64,000 nucleotides of DNA. Source: an uncultured Alteromonadaceae bacterium. Its GTDB lineage: Bacteria; Pseudomonadota; Gammaproteobacteria; Enterobacterales; Alteromonadaceae. Shown in pieces: positions 54,104 through 63,645 of this stretch. The notes beneath the pieces were generated by a model that ran no database searches, had not been told where the DNA came from, and saw only the letters and a list, made by a program, of their open reading frames with translations. The position numbers and the translations under genes were made by a program. The stretch's first letter is position 1. The number at the start of each line of letters is the position of its first letter. Location: positions 124,001 through 188,000 of the forward strand of contig CANLWS010000001.1 of NCBI GenBank assembly GCA_947494925.1, written 5' to 3'.

Positions 54104-54982
54104 TTAAATATGCTCTGCGCCCACCAACACACCAACTCCAATCAATGCCATCAAGGACCAGATCAGCGTTTTGGAATTGACTTTTTCACCTAATACTCGC
54201 GCCACCACAAGGGACAGGACAACGCTAGTGGCAAAGAGAGTCTGTACCACAGCAGCTTTGGTGTAGGTAAACGCTACCATTTGCAGATACAGGGCAGCAA
54301 AGGTTCCAATCACTGTTGCACCGATGAAAAACTTCCAGGTACGTCTGGCATTGTCAGTAGTAGGTAACCAGCGCTGTCGCATAAACAACATCAGCAATAC
54401 TATGATCACCATCCCACCCAGCAACCTTATCTGACTGGCATTAAACGCATCCACTCCGGTGGAAGTGAGAATGTCCCGACTGATCACCGCACCTACCGCC
54501 TGGCATAAAGCTGCAAGGCCAGCATATATGTAGCCAGACAACTCAAAAATCTGAGTTTCGTCTCGCTTCTGTAGCTTGACTATGACATCAACTGAAAATA
54601 ACACTAGCGCAATTCCGATCCATTGTTGCCAGGTCAGCCATTCAGCAATCCAGGCCATCGCCAGCAATGCCGTGAAAATGGGAGCAAGGGTTTCAGCGAT
54701 CAAAATTGACTGACTGTCACCGATTTTGTTGAGTGCCTGAAAAAAGAAGGTATCGCCCAAGCCTATGCCAATGACTCCACTGAACAACAGCCAATAAATC
54801 GCAGAATTTGAAAGAGAAACTGGTGGTAGGAAGAATTGCGTAATGACCAGCAAAATGCCAATAGCGGCCAGACCTTTCCAGAAATTCAGCGCCAGAGGTG
54901 AGAAGTTCTGCCCCAGGATCCGGAACATGCGCGCGGCAACAGCCCAGCACAAAGCAGTACTTAACGCAGCAATTTCACCCAT
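54104..54982 (-). CDS. EamA-family DMT transporter
   Basis: The 292-residue permease has ten hydrophobic segments arranged as two EamA repeats (about 5-130 and 150-285). Motifs include SGVIGIGLGDTFFFQALNKI near residue 67 and AAVVQTLFATSVVLSLVVA near 237. Family members export metabolites. An inverted repeat (TTAACCTGA at 54071, TCAGGTTAA at 54099) overlaps the stop region and may act in termination. Confidence 0.9.
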   Translation of the reverse strand: MGEIAALSTALCWAVAARMFRILGQNFSPLALNFWKGLAAIGILLVITQFFLPPVSLSNSAIYWLLFSGVIGIGLGDTFFFQALNKIGDSQSILIAETLAPIFTALLAMAWIAEWLTWQQWIGIALVLFSVDVIVKLQKRDETQIFELSGYIYAGLAALCQAVGAVISRDILTSTGVDAFNASQIRLLGGMVIIVLLMLFMRQRWLPTTDNARRTWKFFIGATVIGTFAALYLQMVAFTYTKAAVVQTLFATSVVLSLVVARVLGEKVNSKTLIWSLMALIGVGVLVGAEHI

Positions 54983-55154
54983 GGGACCTCTCTAACTTGT
55001 TTTTTGTTTATGTGACTTTTTCAGGCGCGCAAGGGTACAGAATTATTGTGTCGCTGTAAATTTGGACGGCTTTTTATAAACCCATGAATTCGAAACTTCT
55101 CAGAACTTGCTAAATTGGTTAAAATGCTCCCGCCACAGGAGAAGGAGTAGTAAG

Positions 55155-55916
55155 GTGGAAAATATAAATTGCAGGAATTGCGGGACCTTGGTGACGGGTA
55201 ACTTCTGCACTGAGTGTGGACAGAAGCGCCAAAAGAGAGTTTCACTGAAAACTCTGGCTAGTGATATCTATAATGCCGCACTGGATTTTGAATCTCCCTT
55301 TCTTAAAACCCTGATAACCCTGACAATTAATCCAGGAAAGCTTTACAGAGAATATCTGGACGGTGCGCGTAAACGTTATTTCTCTCCTATACGCTACAGT
55401 TTATGGATTATGACCTTTGCCATTGCAATAGCTGGCTTTGTTGGCGCAAAAATTTTTCCTGACATTAGTGTTCCGCCGGATCAACCCGAATTAATTGCCC
55501 TTATTGATGGCTATTACAAGTTTTTAAACGCAATTATCATCCCTCTTACCTTTGTCTATGCATTCTGGATGGCGATTTTTGCCCGACTGGCTTTCCGCGG
55601 CGAAAAATACTCGAAAGAAGAACTGTTTATACCCATGTTATTGAACGGATCGCATTTGTATATTATCTGGATACCGGCAGTGATCCTTGGTGATGTAGGA
55701 AATGTAACTCAACAACTTATTTACATGCTTATCAGTATGGCCTACATGGCATGGGGATTAGCAGAGACTTACCAACCGAGGACGAAAAAGAACTACTTAA
55801 AGAGTATTGCCATAGTAGCACTAGGGCAAATTACCTTTACTGCATTATTTGCTCTCGTCTCAGGACTCGGTTTCTTTTTAGTTGGGGTGTATATGGGTTT
55901 TACACAGCAGGTATGA
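55155..55916 (+). CDS. DUF3667-family membrane protein with zinc ribbon
   Basis: The 253-residue protein begins with a treble-clef zinc ribbon (NCRNCGTLVTGNFCTECGQK, four cysteines). A helical linker (LASDIYNAALDFESPFLKTL) and about five membrane segments follow. This is the DUF3667/YckC-like layout; the function is unknown. I chose GTG 55155, which has GGAG 7 nt upstream. The frame extends to 55107 but starts without support. Confidence 0.88.
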   Translation: MENINCRNCGTLVTGNFCTECGQKRQKRVSLKTLASDIYNAALDFESPFLKTLITLTINPGKLYREYLDGARKRYFSPIRYSLWIMTFAIAIAGFVGAKIFPDISVPPDQPELIALIDGYYKFLNAIIIPLTFVYAFWMAIFARLAFRGEKYSKEELFIPMLLNGSHLYIIWIPAVILGDVGNVTQQLIYMLISMAYMAWGLAETYQPRTKKNYLKSIAIVALGQITFTALFALVSGLGFFLVGVYMGFTQQV

Positions 55917-55960
55917 ACACTCAGCACAGGAGCGTGATGAGTGTTCTTGTTTATTGATGA

Positions 55961-56413
55961 CTACCTGGCTTTTACATGGAATACGCCCACATCAGTCTGT
56001 GTGACTTCCACTTCGGTGCCGGATTTAATTTCTTCAGCGCTAGTCAGTTTCCAGTCAATACCGGAATACCGATAGATGGGATTGACTGATTCAGAAACAT
56101 CTTCTGTCAGCCTAAAACGATGACCCACCAAATCTCCATCAGCGCGTTTCGTTTCCACATCATTCTGCATATTGCGCAATGGCTTCCAGGCGAAAAATGC
56201 CACAATGGCGGTGAAGATACCCACAGACAACATGGCGTTTAACATGCTTTCCGGGATCAAACCTAGATACATCAAAAACCCGGAAAACACCGCCGCCACA
56301 CCGACAAAAAACAAAACAAAAGTGGAGAATCCCAACACCAGGATTTCAATTGCCAGCAATGCCAGCCCTAATACGACCAGTGTTTCGGCCAAATTGTTTG
56401 TTAATAAATCCAT
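55961..56413 (-). CDS. NfeD-family membrane protein
   Basis: The 150-residue protein has membrane helices at about 8-70 and a C-terminal OB-fold domain (GLVGHRFRL-like GDLVGHRFRLTEDV, SGIDWKLTSAEEIKSGTEVE). NfeD proteins pair with stomatin-like SPFH proteins and often share an operon. The start shares one base with the SPFH stop codon (TAATG), so translation is coupled. Confidence 0.92.
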   Translation of the reverse strand: MDLLTNNLAETLVVLGLALLAIEILVLGFSTFVLFFVGVAAVFSGFLMYLGLIPESMLNAMLSVGIFTAIVAFFAWKPLRNMQNDVETKRADGDLVGHRFRLTEDVSESVNPIYRYSGIDWKLTSAEEIKSGTEVEVTQTDVGVFHVKAR

Positions 56414-57351
56414 TAGGCCCCCTTATTTAATGCACTGATAATACTGGTGGCTTGCGCCACGATAGAACCTGCTTCCGTAGAGCTGTCAGGCAGCAATACA
56501 ACCGAAGACTCCTTAGCAATGGCTTGTTTGGCCTCAATCGCCTTTGTGGCCAGGTCAAGCTGAATGGCTTTTTGACCTTCATCTGTATTGGCTGCTTCAC
56601 CAACTTTGCGAAGGGCTTCAGCCTGAGCTTCGGCAACCGCGATGATTGCTTTTGCCTCACCTTCAGCGCGCAGTATCTGTTCAGACTTATCAGCTTCTGC
56701 CGCCAGCACCACCGACGCTTTTTCACCCTCGGCACGATTAATTGCAGCCTGTCTATCACCTTCTGACTCAAGGATCTGAGCGCGTTTCACACGCTCTGCT
56801 TTCATCTGCGCTTCCATTGCTTCCATCACAGAATGGGGGGGCACAATGTCCTTGATTTCGTAACGTAATACCTGAATCCCCCAAGGGCCTGCCGCTTCAT
56901 TAATTGCGGCAACAATATTGGTATTTAACTGATCACGTTCTTCAAAGGTTTTGTCCAGTTCCATTTTACCCAGTTCTGAACGCATAGTGGTTTGCGCAAG
57001 CTGAGTAACGGCAAACACGTAGTTGTCTACACCATAGGTCGCTTTGTACGCATCAAGAACCCGAAAATACAACACACCATCCACGTGCAGGGATATATTG
57101 TCTTTGGTAATGGCGCTTTGCTCAGGAACATCAACGGCCTGCTCTTTTAGGGAGCGGTCGGCCGATACGGTATCAATAAAAGGAAAAATAAAATTGAGTC
57201 CGGCGATTTTAGTTGATTGAAATTTACCAAATCGCTCAATCACGTAGGCTCGGTTCTGCGGGACAAATTTGATAGAAGCTCTTAACAGCACTATCACAAA
57301 TATCAGTAGAAATGTCTGAACGGTCAGAATGTAATCGAAAATTATTTCCAT
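56413..57351 (-). CDS. SPFH/band 7 protein, stomatin-like (QmcA type)
   Basis: The 312-residue protein has an N-terminal membrane anchor (residues 9-26), a band 7 domain (PQNRAYVIERFGKFQSTKIA near 31) and a C-terminal Ala/Glu-rich coiled-coil. RSELGKMELDKTFEERDQLN and YEIKDIVPPHSVMEAMEAQ are stomatin-family signatures. It forms membrane microdomain assemblies with the NfeD partner encoded next to it. Confidence 0.95.
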   Translation of the reverse strand: MEIIFDYILTVQTFLLIFVIVLLRASIKFVPQNRAYVIERFGKFQSTKIAGLNFIFPFIDTVSADRSLKEQAVDVPEQSAITKDNISLHVDGVLYFRVLDAYKATYGVDNYVFAVTQLAQTTMRSELGKMELDKTFEERDQLNTNIVAAINEAAGPWGIQVLRYEIKDIVPPHSVMEAMEAQMKAERVKRAQILESEGDRQAAINRAEGEKASVVLAAEADKSEQILRAEGEAKAIIAVAEAQAEALRKVGEAANTDEGQKAIQLDLATKAIEAKQAIAKESSVVLLPDSSTEAGSIVAQATSIISALNKGA

Positions 57352-57553
57352 ACTATTTACTCCTTAGTATACGACGTATCGATCAAAGCCGAATTCTTGT
57401 GCGCCCACTTAACAAGGCAAATTTTCCGTTCGGAAAAACACTCAGCTACCAGCATTGATCTATTACATAGTCATGCTTTAGTTAAAGTTATTACAAAATA
57501 ACCCAATTATTTGTCTACGCTTTAATAACAAAACAGATATTAGCGGATTTTGA

Positions 57554-58498
57554 GTGTTAAATAGTCCTTGTCCCACGTTATTGTGCAAATTTATAGAAAC
57601 CAGCAAGGATGGCTACGGAATATTCGACGCAGACGACATGCTGATTTTCGCCAATTACACCTTCAAGGATGTTTTCTGTCTGGAACAGAAAGGTGATGAA
57701 CCCATCAGTTTCGAACAAATGGTATGTCAGGCATTTAAGCAAAAACGCGGCATCCATATTGAAGCCGAGAACGCTGAGTCCTGGCTGAAATATGTAGAGA
57801 CAGTCCGTCGGAGTCAGCCTTTCAGAGTCTTTGAAGTGGATATGGTGGATGGCAGGTGGTTTTTGTTTTCCGAACAACTGCTGGCCAGCGGCGAAATGTT
57901 GGTCCAATGCAAGGACATGACGCGCCAAAAAGTTACTGAGACACAGCTACAACAGTCCGTTTCCCGATTAAACAAACTCGCATTAACAGATGAACTTACG
58001 CAGTTGGCAAACCGTCGCTGTTTTGTAGAGTCTGTCGAGACAGAATTGTCTCGATGCAAACGGGGTACAGGCAGTGTCACAATGATGATTATTGATCTTG
58101 ACCTGTTCAAAAATATTAACGATAACTTTGGGCACCATGCTGGCGATGCGGCCTTGGTTCAGGTCGCCGGATTGCTTAAAACAGCACTCAGACAATATGA
58201 TATTGTGGGACGTATCGGCGGCGAGGAATTCGCGATTTTTCTTGGTTCTTCAGATCTTGGGACGGCCTTGACCATTGCCGAACGAGTGCGTTTATCTCTG
58301 GTGAACAACCCATTACGTTACAAAGATCACAGTATCAATCTCTCAGCTTCCATTGGCATGACATCAAGACGTTGCGACGCCACATTTGAACAATTGTACA
58401 CTGAAGCGGACGCCGCACTTTATAAAGCCAAAGCTAATGGTCGAAATCGGGTCGAATTGTTTGAGCAAGCCGAGTTGTCAGGTTCTAACTCGGCTTAA
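57554..58498 (+). CDS. PAS-GGDEF diguanylate cyclase
   Basis: The 314-residue soluble protein has a PAS-like sensor (about 10-130, FETSKDGYGIFDADDMLIFA-like start) and a GGDEF domain (about 145-305). The active site is RIGGEEF, preceded five residues earlier by the RQYD inhibitory site, so it should be an active, product-inhibited enzyme. The start is GTG 57554 with a weak GGA upstream. It is the third c-di-GMP gene of the window. Confidence 0.92.
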   Translation: MLNSPCPTLLCKFIETSKDGYGIFDADDMLIFANYTFKDVFCLEQKGDEPISFEQMVCQAFKQKRGIHIEAENAESWLKYVETVRRSQPFRVFEVDMVDGRWFLFSEQLLASGEMLVQCKDMTRQKVTETQLQQSVSRLNKLALTDELTQLANRRCFVESVETELSRCKRGTGSVTMMIIDLDLFKNINDNFGHHAGDAALVQVAGLLKTALRQYDIVGRIGGEEFAIFLGSSDLGTALTIAERVRLSLVNNPLRYKDHSINLSASIGMTSRRCDATFEQLYTEADAALYKAKANGRNRVELFEQAELSGSNSA

Positions 58499-58516
58499 AG
58501 AGACTAACCTTATACT

Positions 58517-60829
58517 TTATTGCAACCAGGCATAGCTCACTTTCATAAACACCGATTGCTCTGACTTGGTGAAAGCAGTAATGGTATCGTCTCTATATCC
58601 GGAGTCTGAATAACCCACAAAGAATTTAGTTAATGGATTCACCTTATAGGAATAAAGCAACTGAGTTCCCACACTTCTGCTCCGACTATCAACATCAAAC
58701 GTATAGTTTGACTGATTTCGCTCGATATCGGAATAAATCACAATTAGGCGCAAAAACTGACGTTGATCAAATTGGTAGGTAATTCTGGCATCGGTTAAAT
58801 TTGCTGTGAACAGGGGTGTGTCATCCACTTCCAGATCAATGTAAGTGTGCTCAACTTCCAATTGAAAGTGCTTACCCAAGCTCCAGTTTATTTCAGACTC
58901 AAGAAAAAGCTGCTTTCCCAGGCGATTGTTATCAAAATCAATCTGATCGCCATAACGCATAAATGTGTCGAAAAAAACCTGTGGTCTTGGTCGCATGCCA
59001 AAGTAGAAGCTGGCAGATTCTTCTGTGAAAGTGGTGGCATTGTTATCCACCCTGAGCAAGCTGCTGTCTTGGCGTAATCCCACCTTATCGCGCTTCAGCA
59101 CACCTACTTCGAAGTATGATTGCAACTTGCCTCTGACACTGAGGTAAATTTCCGCCTCTTTTTCGAGCAACTCGCCATCATCGGTGTGAGCGATATCCCA
59201 ATCACCATAAAGATTGATACGGTTCCACCAGGAATCTTCGTTATACCAGTAGTAACCGCCACCTATAACGGAAGTGTTGCGATCAACACGAGATACAAAA
59301 CCCAGATCCGCACGCAAATCTTCTCCATTTGCATAATGATCCATGCGGAAATTCCAATCCCGATTTTCATGTCGGTAGTTGATACGATAACCAGTTCCGG
59401 TGAATTCCTCTTCTTTTTGCAGCCGCAATGTCGCCTCAGAAAAATCTTCTTCTTCGCTACAGTTGTCGTCGCAGAACTCTTTGTACAATTCAGTAGGATA
59501 CAGGGTTTCAGAGCCAATAAACTGCACTCGCAGCGTATCTTGAGCGGTGATCTGGTACTTGCCGTCTATACCCAGAAGATAATTGTGATAATTATCAGAA
59601 TCTCTTATTGTGCTGACCACTCCCAGAGATAAGTCATCTGAGTAATCATAACGATAACGAAGGGCTAAATTGGTTGATTTTCCCTCCAATTCAGCAACAG
59701 AGGAACCAAGGTTGCCGGGCACCAAAAAAGTGGTCGATTCGTCATTAGCCACAAATACACCCAGCGTGTGATCGTCAATCCGACCCGTGACTTTTGCGCC
59801 AAAGTCCGGCGCACCGATATTGCGTGTATAGACTAAATTAAAATTAGTACTGAAATAATCAGCGTTCTCGAGAAAAAACGGTCTTCTCTCATCAAAAAAC
59901 AATGCAAAGGTGTTGTTAATACTAACCTGGGCCGCATCAGCTTCCACCTGAGAGAAATCTGGATTCAGAGTCGCTTGTAGTGAGACTTCGGGAGTGATCC
60001 CCCACTTAACGTCAAGTCCCACTTCCTGATTATCAGAATCTTCCCATTCAAGCGAATCAACTGGATCCCTGGTTCTTCCTTTACCCACCACCAGCGTGGG
60101 TATCAACGCCAGATTTTGACTTTGCTTGGCGCCTTCAAATCCGCTTACATCACTAAGCTGGCATAAATTGCAGGAATTATTGCGGTCAAAAGGTAGATTA
60201 GAAATACGAAACCGCTCCGCCCTAGGATAAAAACGGACAAATTCTGCTCCCCATATTTTGTTTTGCTCACCTTCCTTGAAGTTCAGTATCCTTAAAGGGA
60301 TCGCCATTTCTACTTGAAAACCGTCGTCTGTTAATTTTCCGGCTGACTGCCAAATCGCATCCCAACTGTCGTTTTCGCGGCCTGTCATTTCGTTTTCGAT
60401 GGAATCAGCTTGTATACCCAGAGGATTGGTAAAAAATTGATACGCCAGTCGGCTGTCGTTGAACGTATCTAACTTAATGCCAACAAGATCATTGCTCCAG
60501 ACTTTGTCGCGGTCGCGATAAAAAGCACTTATAGCCTGTGGATCAGGATCAGAGGCTTTAAATGAAATGTACAGTGTATCGCTATTTTCAATAACTCGAA
60601 CTTCGGTAGCAACAGGAGGTGCAGTGTTTTCGAAAGGCCGCGTGACGTATTCCAGAGACAGCACTTTTGCGTCTTGCCACTGTGCTTCATTAAGCTCCCC
60701 ATCGAGCACCATTTCACCTTGCATGTTAGGAATAATCATTGGTGATTCTGATTGGGAATAAGCAAGGTTAGAAAAAAGAGAAATGGTCAAAATTGCCAAA
60801 CAAGATGCGTTGCCAATAAATCGATTCAT
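58517..60829 (-). CDS. DUF5916 outer-membrane protein with CBM9-like domain
   Basis: The 770-residue protein has a signal peptide (ending near LAYSQ). An N-terminal CBM9-like beta-sandwich (about 35-205, MVLDGELNEAQWQDAKVLSL) and a large C-terminal beta-barrel (DUF5916, from about 225) ending VFMKVSYAWLQ follow. The SQVEADAAQVSINNTFALFF and RRPFFLENADYF motifs are typical. Such proteins are common in marine heterotrophs. A role in carbohydrate or peptide handling at the surface is assumed, not proven. It stands alone. Confidence 0.85.
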   Translation of the reverse strand: MNRFIGNASCLAILTISLFSNLAYSQSESPMIIPNMQGEMVLDGELNEAQWQDAKVLSLEYVTRPFENTAPPVATEVRVIENSDTLYISFKASDPDPQAISAFYRDRDKVWSNDLVGIKLDTFNDSRLAYQFFTNPLGIQADSIENEMTGRENDSWDAIWQSAGKLTDDGFQVEMAIPLRILNFKEGEQNKIWGAEFVRFYPRAERFRISNLPFDRNNSCNLCQLSDVSGFEGAKQSQNLALIPTLVVGKGRTRDPVDSLEWEDSDNQEVGLDVKWGITPEVSLQATLNPDFSQVEADAAQVSINNTFALFFDERRPFFLENADYFSTNFNLVYTRNIGAPDFGAKVTGRIDDHTLGVFVANDESTTFLVPGNLGSSVAELEGKSTNLALRYRYDYSDDLSLGVVSTIRDSDNYHNYLLGIDGKYQITAQDTLRVQFIGSETLYPTELYKEFCDDNCSEEEDFSEATLRLQKEEEFTGTGYRINYRHENRDWNFRMDHYANGEDLRADLGFVSRVDRNTSVIGGGYYWYNEDSWWNRINLYGDWDIAHTDDGELLEKEAEIYLSVRGKLQSYFEVGVLKRDKVGLRQDSSLLRVDNNATTFTEESASFYFGMRPRPQVFFDTFMRYGDQIDFDNNRLGKQLFLESEINWSLGKHFQLEVEHTYIDLEVDDTPLFTANLTDARITYQFDQRQFLRLIVIYSDIERNQSNYTFDVDSRSRSVGTQLLYSYKVNPLTKFFVGYSDSGYRDDTITAFTKSEQSVFMKVSYAWLQ

Positions 60830-61023
60830 AGGGTTCCTGGTAAACTTTATAGTTGTAATTCTAGGCTAGTGATGGCCAGATTATTTTTCCGCCGCGATCC
60901 TAGTCCAAATTCCAGTGGTATTATAGATTGATGAGACAAATCAACCAGTTATTCAGTTTAACTGAAAAGTCTAGATCGCCATTGAAGGTAAGTCGCGATA
61001 ATCCACTAAAAAGTTTAAAACAA

Positions 61024-61050
61024 AAAATCGCACTCCAGGGTGCGATTTTT
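61024..61050 (-). terminator. Terminator after the small barrel protein gene
   Basis: AAAATCGCAC-TCCAGG-GTGCGATTTTT lies about 30 bp beyond the stop of the gene starting at 61698. A- and T-tracts on both sides allow bidirectional action. Confidence 0.85.
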
Positions 61051-61080
61051 GTCATTTATTGGTGAATAAATTTCGGCTTA

Positions 61081-61698
61081 CTAAAAAGTGCTACCTAGGG
61101 AAAGACCAATGGCATTGGTTAGTCCATCACCGCCTAAAAATTGTTGGATATGAACACCAAACCTGAAGGTTTCTCCAGATTTTAGCAGGCTAGCTTTCAC
61201 ATAGGCCCCCGCATCAACATCAATGTCTTCGCTATAACAGTTTGAACATGAATCAATGGATCTGGTTGATTCAAACAAATGGCTGAACCCGCCCTGCAGT
61301 GTCAAAGCAACATCTTGCTCTTCACCAAAAGACCATTGATAACCAGTCCCTACATAAGCCAATATCGCATTGGCGGTAGAGGATTCAGTCGATACATCAC
61401 CGCGATTAAAAACGCCAGAGCCTTCTACGACTTGAGTGAACTCAGCGTTGTCATCGTAAACAATGATTTCAGCACCCAGGCTGGTGATCCAGTTATTTTG
61501 CAGGTAGTCAGCACTGATTCCGATAGAATATGCACTGTCATCGATACCTTGCGCCAGGGCAGTATCGCTATCGATGTTAACAATATTGGCGTAAGCCGTA
61601 TAACCCCATTCTCCTGTAACGTCGCCGTCTTTTGCGTTAGCAGAAAACCCTGTTCCCGTTAGTGCGCTGAACAACAATGCACATGTTGATTTCTTCAT
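61081..61698 (-). CDS. Predicted small outer-membrane beta-barrel protein
   Basis: The 205-residue protein has a signal peptide (about residues 1-22, ending SANAK). Alternating hydrophobic strands end in LSLGSTF, with the terminal phenylalanine expected of barrel proteins. Two cysteines in a CSNC motif sit in a presumed extracellular loop near residue 146. I do not recognise the family. It is divergent from the tonB operon. Confidence 0.72.
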   Translation of the reverse strand: MKKSTCALLFSALTGTGFSANAKDGDVTGEWGYTAYANIVNIDSDTALAQGIDDSAYSIGISADYLQNNWITSLGAEIIVYDDNAEFTQVVEGSGVFNRGDVSTESSTANAILAYVGTGYQWSFGEEQDVALTLQGGFSHLFESTRSIDSCSNCYSEDIDVDAGAYVKASLLKSGETFRFGVHIQQFLGGDGLTNAIGLSLGSTF

Positions 61699-61856
61699 TC
61701 CATTACCTCTTTACTGCAGAAAAAAGCGGCATGGTAAAGCACAGCTACCATTTGTCCAGAAATCCATTGCTGTTCGACGATTTTTCAGCCAATAGGCAAA
61801 ATAATTTAACCCCTTTTTCTAACCTGCGCCGTTTAGTCAGAAAAAGGGAGACAATT

Positions 61857-62498
61857 ATGTATCAAGTAATGACTACAGAACACGCTAAACTGGATCTTAA
61901 AAAAGCATTATCCACCTCTCTCCTTGCGGGAGGAATAACCTTTAGTTTATTTGTTCTAATGGATAAATTGACCAGTGTTGACCTCGACTATATCGAGCCG
62001 CCAGAATCCTATCCACTTTTTGATACGGTGATGCACGAGCCGAAAAAAAATCCCATAATCAAGAAAGTAATTAAGCCTTTGCCGGAACCTAAAATGCCAC
62101 CAACCAGCCTGGTCAAACTGGAAACTCTGCCACCTGATGACACCGGAGTCACAGGCGTATACACGGCTGAATTGCCGACACCTGTGGTGAGTCAAAAAAC
62201 ACTATCGCTATTTTCTATGGGTAACGGCGAAGTGACGCCGGTAGTCAGAATGGAACCCAAGTATCCAGTGACAGCTGCCAGAGACGGAATTGAAGGTTGG
62301 GTTAAGTTGGTCTTTACCATTGATGCGGCGGGACAGGTTAAGGATATTCAAGTCATAGAAGCAGAACCAAGTCGGATATTTAACCGCGAAGCCAAACGCG
62401 CGTTAGCCCGCTGGAAGTACAAGCCTCAATTGGTTGATGGGAAGCCGTCTGCAAAAACTGGTAATCAGGTTGTGTTAAACTTTCGGTTAGACAGCTAA
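61857..62498 (+). CDS. TonB-family energy transducer
   Basis: The 213-residue protein has one N-terminal membrane helix (about 25-42) and a proline/lysine-rich periplasmic linker (PKKNPIIKKVIKPLPEPK). The C-terminal TonB domain (about 120-210) includes YPVTAARDGIEGWVKLVFTI and ALARWKYKPQLVDGKP. It couples proton-motive force to outer-membrane receptors. ATG 61857 is preceded by GGGAG with 6-nt spacing; the longer frame to 61677 is unsupported. It lies 11 bp upstream of an ECF sigma gene and no ExbB/ExbD gene adjoins. Confidence 0.92.
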   Translation: MYQVMTTEHAKLDLKKALSTSLLAGGITFSLFVLMDKLTSVDLDYIEPPESYPLFDTVMHEPKKNPIIKKVIKPLPEPKMPPTSLVKLETLPPDDTGVTGVYTAELPTPVVSQKTLSLFSMGNGEVTPVVRMEPKYPVTAARDGIEGWVKLVFTIDAAGQVKDIQVIEAEPSRIFNREAKRALARWKYKPQLVDGKPSAKTGNQVVLNFRLDS

Positions 62499-62509
62499 CA
62501 GGAGTATTT

Positions 62510-63058
62510 GTGAGTTTTACGCTTACCCTAAAATCCTTTTTTGGTGCCACCCAAAGCGATGAATTGCTTATGCGTCGATTCGCCGAGAGTGGCGCCAATG
62601 ATCTATTGGTTAAACTTTATGAATCCTGTGGCGATGACCTGTTTCACTTTATTCTGACTCAATCCGATCACACTCTGGCAAAAGATATCTGTCAACGAGC
62701 CTGGCTTAAAGTGATTGAAAAAAAGCACCTGTATCGAGATTCAGGCAATTTCAAAGCCTGGCTGTTTACCCTGGCACGCAATATCCTAATCGATGAGTTT
62801 CGCAAGAATCAGCGACCTACGGAAGAATTCGCACAACTTGCAGTGGAACCACAGTTGCATGGTGCACTGGAAGAACAATTTGATCTGGCATTGACAAATT
62901 TGCCCTTCGAACAAAAGGAAGCATTTTGTTTGCAACAAGAAGGTTTTGGTTTGCAGGACATTTCAAATATTACTCATAGCCCAATTGAAACAGTGAAAAG
63001 CAGATTACGCTACGCGAAACAATCGCTTCGCAAGACATTAGAGAATTATCATGACTAA
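62510..63058 (+). CDS. ECF-type RNA polymerase sigma factor
   Basis: The 182-residue protein has sigma region 2 (AKDICQRAWLKVIEKKHLYR, FKAWLFTLARNILIDEFRKN) and region 4 (LPFEQKEAFCLQQEGFGLQD, SPIETVKSRLRYAKQSLRKT). The start is GTG 62510 with GGAG 5 nt upstream. It lies between a tonB gene and a single-pass membrane protein gene, so it may act in envelope or nutrient-uptake signalling. Confidence 0.92.
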   Translation: MSFTLTLKSFFGATQSDELLMRRFAESGANDLLVKLYESCGDDLFHFILTQSDHTLAKDICQRAWLKVIEKKHLYRDSGNFKAWLFTLARNILIDEFRKNQRPTEEFAQLAVEPQLHGALEEQFDLALTNLPFEQKEAFCLQQEGFGLQDISNITHSPIETVKSRLRYAKQSLRKTLENYHD

Positions 63059-63635
63059 ATTGCACAGAATTTCTGACCTTGATCTGAGCGATTTGTATCA
63101 GAAACGCAAGCAAAAACACAAAGCGCCAGGTTCCATTAAACGCGCTGTGGTGTTAAACAACACTCAATCCAGGATTGTTTGGCCTAGTTTCAATATGTTG
63201 GCCGGTGTGGGAGTTGCTGCCAGTCTGATGCTATTGGTGACTTTAGTCGTGGTGCAGCAGTCCCAATTTAACTTACCATTAAAACGAACCGAACTGACCT
63301 TAATTGAAGTACATAGTCTGGACACTGAATCTCTTAGCCTGGCGGAAAATGTGCGACAAAGGCATGCGCAGCATTATCAAAATTATCTCAGGCAGCAACA
63401 AATCCTGGCCAGTCACCATAAGAAATCTGCAGTTTTAAATCTCGCAGCTGAAGGCTGGGAGTTGAGGACTTGTGAGAAGGAGCTACTCAGAATATCGTCT
63501 GAGTTGGTAGCGGCTTTACAGCACATTGATCGCGTAGACAGCGGTCTGAAAAACGGTGATTACGTTGATGTCGACTTTGATAAAAATGGTCTGATTGTGG
63601 GTATTGCGTCAGCTAAGTCACTGCCGCATTGCTAG
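63051..63635 (+). CDS. Single-pass membrane protein, possible anti-sigma factor
   Basis: The 194-residue protein has a basic N-terminus (about 45 residues) and one membrane helix (FNMLAGVGVAASLMLLVTLV, about 47-66). A helical, Gln/His-rich periplasmic part with two cysteines follows. No zinc anti-sigma motif is visible. Its ATG overlaps the sigma-factor stop by 8 bp. The overlap and topology suggest control of that sigma factor, but the family is not recognised. Confidence 0.65.
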   Translation: MTKLHRISDLDLSDLYQKRKQKHKAPGSIKRAVVLNNTQSRIVWPSFNMLAGVGVAASLMLLVTLVVVQQSQFNLPLKRTELTLIEVHSLDTESLSLAENVRQRHAQHYQNYLRQQQILASHHKKSAVLNLAAEGWELRTCEKELLRISSELVAALQHIDRVDSGLKNGDYVDVDFDKNGLIVGIASAKSLPHC

Positions 63636-63645
63636 AGCGTGCCCA

